Shown here piece after piece: positions 35,214-43,502 of a DNA stretch of 64,000 nt. The notes under the pieces were generated by a model, which worked only from the letters and a program-made list of their open reading frames with translations, was not told where the DNA came from and did no database searches. A program made the translations under genes and the position numbers. Source of the DNA: an uncultured Flavobacteriaceae bacterium (GTDB lineage: Bacteria; Bacteroidota; Bacteroidia; Flavobacteriales; Flavobacteriaceae); the NCBI GenBank assembly GCA_947494325.1, contig CANLUS010000005.1, forward strand, positions 1-64,000, written 5' to 3'. The stretch's first letter is position 1. Each line of letters opens with the position of its first letter.

Positions 35214-36245
35214 ATGAATACAAGTAAATATATCATAGTACAGGGCAAACGATTGCATTTGCGTTTAATGGGCAAAGGTCCTGCGTTGGTTTTAATGCAT
35301 CCATCGCCACATACTTCTGAACTCTTATTACCTCTTGCAAAACAATTGTCATCATATTATACTACTATATGTATTGATACCCCTGGATATGGAAAATCTG
35401 ATGACTTAGGCTTTGAGCCGAATTCTATAGAAGATTACACTGAATTTTTGCATGAGGCTTTTGCGCAATTAAACTTGGTGAAACCATTTTTATACGGTTC
35501 AGCAACAGGGGCGCAATTCGCAGTTAGATATGCATTAAATTATCCCGATAAAGTTTCTCATGTTTTTTTAGATAATTCCGCACATTTTGGAGATGATTTA
35601 AGAAACAAAATATTAGAGAGTTACTTTCCTGACCTCACTCCGCAACTAGATGGAACCCATCTAACTCTTGTGTGGCAAATTGTAAGTCAGATTGGTTTGT
35701 ATTTCCCATGGTGTTTTACCACAGATGACTATGCCTTGAATCGACCGCAAATACCGAAAGAATTGCGTCATTATATTGCAAAAGATTTTTTAACGGCAGG
35801 AGCAAAATATCATCTTGCCTATAGGGCGGCTTTTTTACATGAGAAAGGTGAGTATGTTGAAGCGTTAGAAACGCCTACGACTATTTATAACTGGAAAGGA
35901 AGTATTATCACTAAATACATTGATGACCTGCTGTCTTTTAATCTGCCAAAAAACGTTGAATCGATGAGCTTGCCTATAGACAAGGAAGAACGCAGCAAGC
36001 AAATGGTACAAGACATGATTACAAAATCTTCAAATGAATTTTGCGAAATAAAAAATGTTGTAAGTCCAGAGATCTATGATTTGCAAGACAAAATAAATTA
36101 CAAAGTCCCAAATATACCAAGACCATCAGTTTCTGATGATGGTTTGTATTTAAGAACAGCATGGAATAGCTTAGTAAGTAACAATCCTAATTTTACTGCT
36201 GAAGACATTCAACGCAGTCTTTTAGACTGGTATCAACTACCATAA
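35214..36245 (+). CDS. Alpha/beta-hydrolase-fold protein with Ala at the nucleophile position
   Basis: 343 residues, cytoplasmic. The core is a standard alpha/beta-hydrolase: ALVLMHPSPHTSELLLPLA (oxyanion HP), ICIDTPGYGKSD, and the nucleophile elbow. The elbow reads LYGSATGAQF, so the residue in the G-x-Nu-x-G position is Ala instead of Ser, Cys or Asp. The C-terminal third (residues 250-343) is unusual and long. It is either not a hydrolase, or the neighbouring Ser or a cofactor-independent mechanism is used. It heads a plus-strand unit with a lipoprotein and an SDR behind palindrome copy 3. Confidence 0.85.
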   Translation: MNTSKYIIVQGKRLHLRLMGKGPALVLMHPSPHTSELLLPLAKQLSSYYTTICIDTPGYGKSDDLGFEPNSIEDYTEFLHEAFAQLNLVKPFLYGSATGAQFAVRYALNYPDKVSHVFLDNSAHFGDDLRNKILESYFPDLTPQLDGTHLTLVWQIVSQIGLYFPWCFTTDDYALNRPQIPKELRHYIAKDFLTAGAKYHLAYRAAFLHEKGEYVEALETPTTIYNWKGSIITKYIDDLLSFNLPKNVESMSLPIDKEERSKQMVQDMITKSSNEFCEIKNVVSPEIYDLQDKINYKVPNIPRPSVSDDGLYLRTAWNSLVSNNPNFTAEDIQRSLLDWYQLP

Positions 36246-36255
36246 AACGAATATC

Positions 36256-37005
36256 ATGAGAAAACAAGTGTTAGTCCTTTGTGTCATACTTACATTGATG
36301 AGTTGTAAAAATGTGACTGAAAATGAAGAGTCAAAGATAAATGTGCCTCAAAAAATGACTGGAGAATGGGATAATTTTTTGCAGTACTGGCAAGAGAATA
36401 CGGGAGATGATATCCATCGCGTAAAAGTTGATCAAAAGCATAGTCATTATCATTTAAGTATTTCTGAACATGGTAAAGACAGTGTTCAAATAGAAATTAG
36501 GGAAGGTAGAAATGGCAAAAATTTTATTGAAAAACTCCAATTGTCTATGAACGATTCAAAGAAATCTATTCGAGTAGATGCGGATACTTTATTCGTATCT
36601 GGATTTGATCATTTCGAAAATGTAGCTTCTTACAGATTTATCCGAACCAGAACATTTTCGGGCTGGTTAGAATATCCAATGCAACAATATAAGGATAGTA
36701 TTTATCGTGTAGGAAATCTTGAAATTCATGATCAGGGTGGGATGGCAGAAATTGATATTGAAGGAGTTCAGTATACGGCTGAGCTAACCCAGTTGGTGTA
36801 TGGCAAACGATTGTCCATTATGAAACTAGCAGTTTATGACGTGCCACTCGATAGTGTAGAGATCAATAGTAGATCAATAAGTTACACATGGGTAAATCCT
36901 GAAGCAAAACGTATTGGAATCAATCTTCGAAAAATGATAACTGGATGGACACTTATTGAACCTGGTTTTCAAAATCAAAATACGTGGAGGAAGGAAAAAA
37001 AATAG
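36256..37005 (+). CDS. Lipoprotein related to the C-terminal domain of the CpcT-like protein at 52129
   Basis: 249 residues with a lipobox (LTLMSC, Cys16). No named family is recognised. Its second half matches, by eye, the end of the product of 52129-53133: NLEIHDQGGMAEI against GLRVHNQGGTAEV, and KRIGINLRKM against KKIGFQMGWA, with the same spacing. The first half (DNFLQYWQENTGDD, HYHLSISEHG) may be a diverged relative of CpcT-like domains. It is an exported island protein, 10 bp after the hydrolase. Confidence 0.65.
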   Translation: MRKQVLVLCVILTLMSCKNVTENEESKINVPQKMTGEWDNFLQYWQENTGDDIHRVKVDQKHSHYHLSISEHGKDSVQIEIREGRNGKNFIEKLQLSMNDSKKSIRVDADTLFVSGFDHFENVASYRFIRTRTFSGWLEYPMQQYKDSIYRVGNLEIHDQGGMAEIDIEGVQYTAELTQLVYGKRLSIMKLAVYDVPLDSVEINSRSISYTWVNPEAKRIGINLRKMITGWTLIEPGFQNQNTWRKEKK

Positions 37006-37037
37006 CACAAAATTAGCATCAATAGTATTATGAATTC

Positions 37038-37784
37038 ATGATTGGTATAAATTACAAAGCTCAGAATATTTCTGTTGTGGTAGTTGGAGCGAATAGCGGG
37101 ATAGGTCAGACACTCTGTAAACAACTGCTTGAGAGTAAGGCGACTGTAATTGGTATTGACATTCAGTATGAATGTACAGGCTTAGACGACGAAAATTACA
37201 CATATTTTCAAGTGAATCCTTTAATAGAAAGTGAAATGATTTCTGCTGCAAAAGCAGTTGAAAAGATTACTTCATCCATTTATGGTTTGGTAAATTTATC
37301 CGGTACGATTGATAATTTTAAATCGATTGAAGAAACAACGAGCGAAGCGTGGAGTAAAACCTATGATATAAGTTTTAAGAGTTGTTTTAATTCTGTAAAA
37401 TCCTTACTTCCACTTTTAAGGAAATCTAAGAATGCAGCTATTGTAAACATGTCTTCAGGTTTGGCATTTGGTGGTCAAAAAAAATATGGGGCATATACAA
37501 CGGCTAAAAATGCAATTATTAGTTTCAGTAGAACACTGGCTACCGAATTAGCTCCGGCAATCAGAGTAAATGCCTTAGCTCCTGGTGCTGTTGATACTAG
37601 TTTTATTTATCAAGAAGATGGTTCTACACGTTTTGATAAAAAGTCTTATGAAAATATTGTGCCCTTGGGCTCTATTGCAAAGCCTGAGGAAATTAGCAAT
37701 GTAATTTTGTTTTTACTCAGTCAAGGAGCAAGTCATATTACTGGGCAATGTATTCATGTAAACGGTGGTGCTTTGATGACCTGA
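37038..37784 (+). CDS. Short-chain dehydrogenase/reductase (canonical)
   Basis: 248 residues, classical SDR: cofactor loop VVGANSGIGQTL, NLSGTIDNF in place of NNAG, catalytic Ser in VNMSSGLAF and Tyr-x3-Lys in YGAYTTAKNA, and the C-terminal GQCIHVNGGALMT. It should be an active NAD(P)-dependent alcohol/ketone oxidoreductase. The acidic residue after the second strand (IDIQYE) suggests NAD(H). It is the last gene of the unit starting at 35214; the next gene has its own operator. Confidence 0.92.
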   Translation: MIGINYKAQNISVVVVGANSGIGQTLCKQLLESKATVIGIDIQYECTGLDDENYTYFQVNPLIESEMISAAKAVEKITSSIYGLVNLSGTIDNFKSIEETTSEAWSKTYDISFKSCFNSVKSLLPLLRKSKNAAIVNMSSGLAFGGQKKYGAYTTAKNAIISFSRTLATELAPAIRVNALAPGAVDTSFIYQEDGSTRFDKKSYENIVPLGSIAKPEEISNVILFLLSQGASHITGQCIHVNGGALMT

Positions 37785-37810
37785 TGATAATTAATTATTA
37801 ACAATGTTAA

Positions 37811-37829
37811 TAATTAACAAAGTTAACTA
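37811..37829 (+). promoter_or_regulatory. Putative MarR operator, copy 4, inside a longer palindrome
   Basis: TAATTAACAAAGTTAACTA (37811-37829) lies 21 bp before the GTG at 37851. It overlaps a second, perfect inverted repeat with 12-bp arms TTAATTATTAAC / GTTAATAATTAA (37791-37802 and 37806-37817). After the operator comes ATTTTTTG and a -7-like TATCTTCG (37838-37845), so transcription would begin at or near the start codon. Confidence 0.6.
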
Positions 37830-37850
37830 ATTTTTTGTATCTTCGGCTTT

Positions 37851-38807
37851 GTGTACGAACTTAAAACAATTTTAGAAGTTATTTATAGCGTAGGTGACCT
37901 TGAAAAAGTGCAGCAATTTTTCTGTGATTATGGAGGACTGACCACTGTGGGTACCTATAAAACTGATCGCTCGGTACTTGATTTTTGGAATATAGATGCA
38001 TCCGCGAAAGCTAATGAAATCTTAATTCAGTTTGAAGCTCATTCTACAGGAATGATTCGATTAGTGAAATACGATAATGTAGAACAACAATATATACGCT
38101 CTTCTCAACAACCTTGGGATACTGGAGGTATTATGGATATTAATTTGCGCGTACCAGAAGTTACGCAAACCTTTAATGAACTTCGTGATTTAGGTTGGCA
38201 TGGATTAAGCGACCCATTATTACAAAAAATGGGCCCTTTTGAGTTGTATGATATTTTAATGCAAGGATATGATGATATAATTATCGCCTTTACACATAGG
38301 GTACAACCCCCTTTAGAGTTGCCAGAAGGGTATAAAATACCTTCGCATGTCTACAATTCATCTTTAACCGTTAAAAGTCTTGAAGAAACGAAAGATTTCT
38401 ATGTTGACACTTTAGGTTTTTCGGTACTCAATGAATACGAAGTAAAGAAAGATGAACCGACTGAAAATATGTTTGGAATCCCTATGAACATGATAGAAAA
38501 TGTTACTTGTAAAGCAACAATTTTCTCATTGGATGGGACGCGAGATGTGATGTTTCAAGCATGTGAGTTTGAAGGGGTCGAAGGGAAGGATTTTTCTCAT
38601 TTAGCGATTCCACCAAATAGAGGTTTGTTATTGTATCGCTGTGACGTCGAAAACCTACAAAACTATTATGATTCACTTTTAAAAAAAGGAGTGAAAATCC
38701 ATCGACCAATGCAACTCATACTAATAGAGCCGTATGGGGAGGTATACTGCTTTGCACTGCTAAGTCCTGATGGTGTTTGGTGGGAATTTTTAGAAACTAA
38801 TACTTAA
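37851..38807 (+). CDS. Two-domain VOC-fold protein, copy of 47826-48821
   Basis: 318 residues from a GTG start; no ATG is available between the upstream in-frame stop (37824) and residue 60. Module 1 begins LKTILEVIYSVGDLEKVQQFF and includes MIRLVKYDNVEQQ and WDTGGIMDINLRVPE; module 2 begins HVYNSSLTVKSLEETKDFYV. Both modules have the VOC beta-alpha-beta3 pattern, and module 1 has Glu in the first ligand position. The sequence is clearly paralogous to the protein at 47826-48821 (shared RLVKFNNVEQ and DTGGIFDINMR blocks). It heads a plus-strand unit of eight genes. Confidence 0.78.
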   Translation: MYELKTILEVIYSVGDLEKVQQFFCDYGGLTTVGTYKTDRSVLDFWNIDASAKANEILIQFEAHSTGMIRLVKYDNVEQQYIRSSQQPWDTGGIMDINLRVPEVTQTFNELRDLGWHGLSDPLLQKMGPFELYDILMQGYDDIIIAFTHRVQPPLELPEGYKIPSHVYNSSLTVKSLEETKDFYVDTLGFSVLNEYEVKKDEPTENMFGIPMNMIENVTCKATIFSLDGTRDVMFQACEFEGVEGKDFSHLAIPPNRGLLLYRCDVENLQNYYDSLLKKGVKIHRPMQLILIEPYGEVYCFALLSPDGVWWEFLETNT

Positions 38808-38818
38808 ACTTTATATAA

Positions 38819-39718
38819 ATGAAAACTAAAATTACACTATTATTTAGTTTGTTGTTTGCATTGAATTTGCAGGCACAAAAAATGGAATTCGAAGGCGCGA
38901 AAGCATTAGAAATACGACAAAAAACCACCTGTAATACCCTCGAAGAAGGAAAGCCAGTTTATGGTATGTGGGAAGGTAGAATCTATAGCAGAGTTCAGGG
39001 CGAAAAAGATCGCCATTTATTTAATGTAGTTGGTATTAATGTACGTCAATGTGATTGTGTCGATGATCCGGTAAGAGGAAAAGGATTTAGAAGCGTGGGT
39101 CGAGAAATCATGATGTATTTAGACCCAAAAACAAACGAAATTATTGATACATGGGAAAACCCTTGGACAGGTGATATGGTAAATGTAGTTCATGTAGCGA
39201 ACGATCCAGTTAGCATGAGAGGCTATGCTTATGAAAAAGATAAAGATGGAAAAGTTACGGCAAAAACTAGTTTTAGAAAGTATGGTGATGTAGCAGTAAC
39301 CTCTTACGAAATACCCTTGTTTTATAACAATCCACTCTCTGGAGATTATCAAAAATACGTTGGGGGTACTTATCACGCTATGGAAATTTTTAACACCTAT
39401 TATAAAGCGGAGGAATTAACAAATTCGAAGATTAAAAACTTAAGTCAATCTAACATTTCATGGTCACGTATTTCTCAATGGTTACCATGGATGGAAATGG
39501 GTAGTAGACCAGGTTGGATTATTGCAAACGCCACTGGTGAGAGTATTTTGGAAAAGAGTCAGGTTTGGCCTCGTCTTGAAAAAATCCTAAAAGAGCGTTA
39601 TCCAATATATGCAAATCCACCAGCAAGAGATGATAAAAGACCTAACGAGACCTCGTGGACCGTTTTCAAAAAATTCTTAGCGGATAAAGGAGTTAAAAAA
39701 GAAGAAAAGAAACATTAA
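38819..39718 (+). CDS. DUF1838 family protein, exported (copy 1)
   Basis: 299 residues with a Sec signal peptide (LLFALNLQAQ). The family core is MWEGRIYSRVQGEKDRHLF, MMYLDPKTNEIIDTWENPW and TGDMVNVVHVANDPVS, the 'DP-x-TGE-x3-x-W-x-NPWTG' pattern of DUF1838. DUF1838 has no known function and is scattered in Proteobacteria, Bacteroidota and fungi. This is one of three copies in the island; here it follows a two-domain VOC and precedes a peroxiredoxin. Two Cys near residues 75-80 (RQCDCVDD) are unusual. Confidence 0.8.
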   Translation: MKTKITLLFSLLFALNLQAQKMEFEGAKALEIRQKTTCNTLEEGKPVYGMWEGRIYSRVQGEKDRHLFNVVGINVRQCDCVDDPVRGKGFRSVGREIMMYLDPKTNEIIDTWENPWTGDMVNVVHVANDPVSMRGYAYEKDKDGKVTAKTSFRKYGDVAVTSYEIPLFYNNPLSGDYQKYVGGTYHAMEIFNTYYKAEELTNSKIKNLSQSNISWSRISQWLPWMEMGSRPGWIIANATGESILEKSQVWPRLEKILKERYPIYANPPARDDKRPNETSWTVFKKFLADKGVKKEEKKH

Positions 39719-39726
39719 ATAAGGTG

Positions 39727-40194
39727 ATGACAGAATTAATTGTTGGACAAAAGGCACCGGACTTTAAATTAGTAGGAACAAATTTAGATCCTATTACATT
39801 GAGCGATTATAAAGGTAAAAATCTCATTTTACATTTTTTTCCATTGGCATTTACAAGTGTTTGCACGGAACAATTATGTACCGCAAACGGAAATGAGAAT
39901 GATTATGCTTCATTAAATGCAGAGGTGGTAGGAGTTTCGGTGGATTCTCCGTTTGTCTTAGATAAATTTTCGAAAGAAAATAATTTAAATTTTCCGTTGG
40001 GATCAGATTTTAATCGTGAGGTGAGCAAGGCATATCATGTTTTATTTGAAGGTGATTTTGCCGGGATGACTGGATTTTCAATGCGCTCTGCATTTGTTAT
40101 TGATGGAAAAGGAATTGTTCGATATGCAGAGACGACAGATGGTAAATCATTACCTAGTTTTGAAAACATTAAGAAGGCCTTAGAGAATATTTAA
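39727..40194 (+). CDS. Peroxiredoxin/redoxin (BCP/AhpE-like)
   Basis: 155 residues from ATG 39727 (a GTG one codon earlier is also in frame). The redoxin fold contains the peroxidatic Cys in FTSVCTEQLC, with a second Cys five residues later as in BCP-type enzymes, and the VVGVSVDSPFVLDKFS and SAFVIDGKGIVRYAE blocks. It reduces peroxides in the cytoplasm. Its place between DUF1838 and a SUMF1 protein suggests removal of peroxide made by the pathway's flavin oxidases; that link is inference. Confidence 0.9.
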   Translation: MTELIVGQKAPDFKLVGTNLDPITLSDYKGKNLILHFFPLAFTSVCTEQLCTANGNENDYASLNAEVVGVSVDSPFVLDKFSKENNLNFPLGSDFNREVSKAYHVLFEGDFAGMTGFSMRSAFVIDGKGIVRYAETTDGKSLPSFENIKKALENI

Positions 40195-40216
40195 ATAGTA
40201 ATAACCAAATAGCATT

Positions 40217-41164
40217 ATGAGAAAAGTAATACTGAGCATATTGATTTTAGGCTTGCCTATATTGTTGAGTAATACAGCATTGAGAAAAGAAAAAGAGCTT
40301 AAAAATTTTACTGATTGTAAGGGTTGTCCAGAAATGGTAATGATTCCTTCAGGAACGGTTTTTATAGGTTCTTATGAAGAAGAAATTGGTCGAAAAAAAG
40401 GAGAACGTAATCGTATTATGGCCACAATTAAGAAACCTTTCGCGATGGCTAAGAATGAAGTGACCTTGGGACAATATCGTATGTTCATGGAAGACACTAA
40501 TTACAAATCAAAAGAAGCTTTTTATAAAGGAGAGCCCTTAGTTGGATGTAATTACTATGACGGAAAGAGTTACGGATATGTGGCAGCTCATAATTGGAAA
40601 AATCCTGGATATCCTCAGCGTGAAACAGATCCTGTAGTATGCGTAAGTTGGAGCGATGCAGATGCGTATGCGAAATGGTTGAGCAAAAAAACAGGTAGAA
40701 GATATAGGGTTCCATCTACTGTTGAGTTCGAGTATGCTTCTCGTGCAGGCAGTTCAACTCCATGGTTTTGGGGAACAGATCCTTCCATAGCATGCGAATA
40801 TGCCAATATTGGTGATAAGGCATTTGCCAATAAGTTCCCTTCGCGAGCTTCTTTTCCTTGTAATGATGGTTATGTGTTTACAACCAAAGTTGGAAGGTTT
40901 AAACCTAACAAATTCGGTTTATATGATATGGTAGGAAACGCTTGGGAATGGACAAACGACTGTTTTCAAAACGACCTTACCGATGCACCAGTTGATGGGT
41001 CTTCATGGACCAAAAACACCAATGATGCTTGTGCCTGGAGAACACCAAAAGGAGGCAGCTGGATAAGTGGTGTTTCTTGGAGTAGAGCGGCGGTTCGATC
41101 TAGGGATGGAGCAGATTATAGAAGCTTTATGCTCGGATTTCGAGTAGCTGCTGAAGTAGAATAA
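40217..41164 (+). CDS. SUMF1/FGE-fold protein without the catalytic cysteine pair, exported
   Basis: 315 residues with a hydrophobic N-terminus (ILILGLPILLSNTAL). The SUMF1 fold is plain: MVMIPSGTVFIGSYEEE, MAKNEVTLGQYRMFM, VCVSWSDADAYAKWLS, RVPSTVEFEYASRAG, GNAWEWTNDCF, LGFRVAAE. The segment that carries the copper-binding Cys pair of true formylglycine-generating enzyme reads GGSWISGVSWSRAAVR here, without Cys. It therefore should not be a sulfatase activator, and no sulfatase is nearby. It is either a different SUMF1 enzyme or a structural protein. Other Cys (CKGC near residue 33) remain. Confidence 0.85.
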   Translation: MRKVILSILILGLPILLSNTALRKEKELKNFTDCKGCPEMVMIPSGTVFIGSYEEEIGRKKGERNRIMATIKKPFAMAKNEVTLGQYRMFMEDTNYKSKEAFYKGEPLVGCNYYDGKSYGYVAAHNWKNPGYPQRETDPVVCVSWSDADAYAKWLSKKTGRRYRVPSTVEFEYASRAGSSTPWFWGTDPSIACEYANIGDKAFANKFPSRASFPCNDGYVFTTKVGRFKPNKFGLYDMVGNAWEWTNDCFQNDLTDAPVDGSSWTKNTNDACAWRTPKGGSWISGVSWSRAAVRSRDGADYRSFMLGFRVAAEVE

Positions 41165-41187
41165 TAACAAACTAATTTAAAATAGTG

Positions 41188-41910
41188 ATGAGAACTTTTA
41201 GTAAAAGAATGTTATGTGTGTTGGGAATATGTGTGCTGGTTCTAAGTTGTAAAAAAGAAAATAAAACTGAAACAGTCACAAAGGATGAGGTTATAGAAAA
41301 AACAGCAATAACACCGCAAGAACAGCTTGATGAGATTATGAGCTTTTGGCAGGGCACCTATAATAATGATCTACAAATTGCAGAAGAAAAAAAAGCAGGT
41401 CAAGATGTTTGGCAATTAGACGATACAGGTAAAGATGGTTGGTTACAAATAGAGTCGCACTATTTGAAAATTGACAATCCGGCTATAGGTGAGCACGTCT
41501 TGTATGTAGAGGAGTATCGAGATCATCAACCCGATAGTACTTATCGCCAGCGCATCTATACACTCGAAGTTGATTCAACCAACACCATTCGTGTTAAAAT
41601 GTGGCCTTTTAAAGATAAGAGAAAATATGTCGGTGCTTGGAAGAATCCTAAGGTACTCGATTCATTAAAAGTTGAAGAAATAAGTGCTTATCCCAATAAA
41701 TGTGATTTAATTGTACAAAAGGAAGGTGATGCCTATAATATGAATATGAATGGAAGAGATTGCGCTTTCGGAAATAGCGTTTTTAATTATCAAGTCAGAC
41801 TTACAAAAGATGTATTTTCATATCGAGATAAAATTACCAAACTAGATACAGGAGAAGTGATTTCTACAGCTGCTGACTACGCCTATCACAATTTAGATAA
41901 GATAAAATAA
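41188..41910 (+). CDS. CpcT/CpeT-like lipoprotein
   Basis: 240 residues from ATG 41188 (GTG one codon earlier); lipobox LVLSC. The domain matches CpcT/CpeT chromophore-lyase proteins: EIMSFWQGTYNNDLQIAEE, VLYVEEYRDHQPDSTYRQRI, KRKYVGAWKNPKVL, CDLIVQKEGDAYNMNMNG, and the small-residue DCAFGNSVFNY segment. In cyanobacteria these attach bilins to phycobiliproteins; non-phototrophic members have no known role. It lies 23 bp after the SUMF1 gene and is the exported form. Confidence 0.78.
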   Translation: MRTFSKRMLCVLGICVLVLSCKKENKTETVTKDEVIEKTAITPQEQLDEIMSFWQGTYNNDLQIAEEKKAGQDVWQLDDTGKDGWLQIESHYLKIDNPAIGEHVLYVEEYRDHQPDSTYRQRIYTLEVDSTNTIRVKMWPFKDKRKYVGAWKNPKVLDSLKVEEISAYPNKCDLIVQKEGDAYNMNMNGRDCAFGNSVFNYQVRLTKDVFSYRDKITKLDTGEVISTAADYAYHNLDKIK

Positions 41911-41922
41911 TTTTACAGAATT

Positions 41923-42927
41923 ATGCAGAAAACAACATTAGATATCCCTAACGGAATTGGGAAAGATGCATTAACAGGATATATTCATACAGCCACCTTA
42001 TGTACGGTGGATCTAGAAACTTACAAGCATTTTTATGGAGAAGTGATGAAAATGAATCTTGATTTTGTTAAATTGACTGATGAAGCAAAAAAATCGCAAC
42101 GAAAATTTTGGAACATACCCAATAACATTGATTATGATTTGTATCATTGTTATCGACCTACGGTACCGAGTTTGATTCAACTACGTATTTTACATTTAAA
42201 ATCACCAACACCTCATATTCACAATAGTTATAGTTCTTATGAACTAGGTTCTTTTTCTTTGGGATTTCCTACTTCGGATGCCAAAGCAATGGACAAACGT
42301 GTACAGGGAGATTATGGTGTAAAAGCAATGGCACCCATGCAATTAGGTGATATTGTAAGGGCTAATGGAGATAAAGGCCATTATTTGGAAACTATTTATC
42401 AAGGACCAGATTATTTGCATTGTGTAGGTATAGAACGTGTAAATTATCCGCAGCTGGCACCATGTGATCCGGTGGATGGATTTGGCGGTCCAGGATATTC
42501 TGCATTTGTTGCAAAAGATTCGGATGCCGAAGTTGCCTTTTATACAAATGTTTTGGAGCATTATATCTTGTTTGATTCAGTATGGGAAGCAGCAGAAGAT
42601 GGCGCTTTGGGGGTGAATCCGGGAACGCCATTTCGTTTTTGTGGTATTTATGCACCAGAAGCGCAGCAAAATCATTTTTTGTTACTAGATTTTAAGGATG
42701 GTAATATGATCGATACTGGAGTGCAAAGTTGTATACCAAATCAAGGCCTCGGAATGTATACCTTTCAAACAAGAGATATCGAAAAAGTGATGCGCAATGC
42801 TCAGCAACATGGGATAAAAGTGTTGTCGGCAATACAGCGTGTTTCCGATTATATTTTAGGAGATGGTAAAGCATGCCTATTGGAGACTCCGAATGGATTA
42901 TATGTAGAAATTTTTGAACAGAACTAA
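41923..42927 (+). CDS. Two-domain VOC-fold protein (glyoxalase/dioxygenase-like)
   Basis: 334 residues, cytoplasmic. Module 1 begins YIHTATLCTVDLETYKHFYG, with His in the usual first metal position. Module 2 begins PGYSAFVAKDSDAEVAFYTN and ends CLLETPNGLYVEIFEQ, with Glu in the last ligand position. It is more dioxygenase-like than the other long VOC proteins but not a close copy of any of them. Substrate unknown. It lies 12 bp after the CpcT-like gene and its stop abuts the next start. Confidence 0.75.
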   Translation: MQKTTLDIPNGIGKDALTGYIHTATLCTVDLETYKHFYGEVMKMNLDFVKLTDEAKKSQRKFWNIPNNIDYDLYHCYRPTVPSLIQLRILHLKSPTPHIHNSYSSYELGSFSLGFPTSDAKAMDKRVQGDYGVKAMAPMQLGDIVRANGDKGHYLETIYQGPDYLHCVGIERVNYPQLAPCDPVDGFGGPGYSAFVAKDSDAEVAFYTNVLEHYILFDSVWEAAEDGALGVNPGTPFRFCGIYAPEAQQNHFLLLDFKDGNMIDTGVQSCIPNQGLGMYTFQTRDIEKVMRNAQQHGIKVLSAIQRVSDYILGDGKACLLETPNGLYVEIFEQN

Positions 42928-43500
42928 ATGGAACCAGTATTAAGAAAAATGGCAGATATACTCTGTGGAACGTTGGATAATCAAGAACAAATAGATGCGG
43001 AGCGAGCAGCGGGGAAGCAAGTGCACCCATATGCGAAGCATGTGACTGCAATTTGTGATCATCTGATTGTCAATAGGCCAAAGAATCATCCGGGAATTTA
43101 TATTTTAGAAGAAAGTTATTACATCCAGCCAGGGAAGTCCGACTCAGAAACCGAGTTGAAACCCTTGTTTTTTTATTTTACGGCAAAGGATGCCAATACT
43201 GCGTTACTTCACTCTATGCAAATCCCTGAACATGTAAAAGCAGAAGAGGCTATCAATGCGAATGATGCTTTGGTTTTTGATTTTAACGAGATAGAAATGC
43301 GCCCTTGGGGTCCTGCAGAATATATTTGGCATGAAGATCAACAATGTTTTAAGGTTGATCATGAAGATCCTATTAACGGCATTACATTTCGGTTAACAGA
43401 AACCTTAAAATATGGGGAGTTATTTGTGATGGAATTGGTACACAAAGATGGTGTAAAACTCACTCCATATGACACGCCAATTCATTATGTAAAAAAATAA
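42928..43500 (+). CDS. CpcT/CpeT-like protein, cytoplasmic
   Basis: 190 residues; its ATG follows the previous stop without any gap. It has no signal peptide. The start ADILCGTLDNQEQIDAER and the later GIYILEESYYIQPG and FYFTAKDANTALLH segments echo the CpcT pattern of the lipoprotein at 41188 (FWQGTYNND, VLYVEEYRD), but the level of match is low, so the family is tentative. It is followed 2 bp later by the MFS transporter. Confidence 0.6.
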   Translation: MEPVLRKMADILCGTLDNQEQIDAERAAGKQVHPYAKHVTAICDHLIVNRPKNHPGIYILEESYYIQPGKSDSETELKPLFFYFTAKDANTALLHSMQIPEHVKAEEAINANDALVFDFNEIEMRPWGPAEYIWHEDQQCFKVDHEDPINGITFRLTETLKYGELFVMELVHKDGVKLTPYDTPIHYVKK

Positions 43501-43502
43501 TT

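Noticed and set aside
40217-41164. Sulfatase-maturation protein
   Set aside because: The Cys pair is missing and no sulfatase is nearby, so I use only the fold name.
42343-43051. Open frames on the minus strand opposite the VOC and CpcT-like genes (72-119 residues)
   Set aside because: They are reverse-strand shadows without family motifs, signals or proper starts, and they cover strongly supported plus-strand genes.
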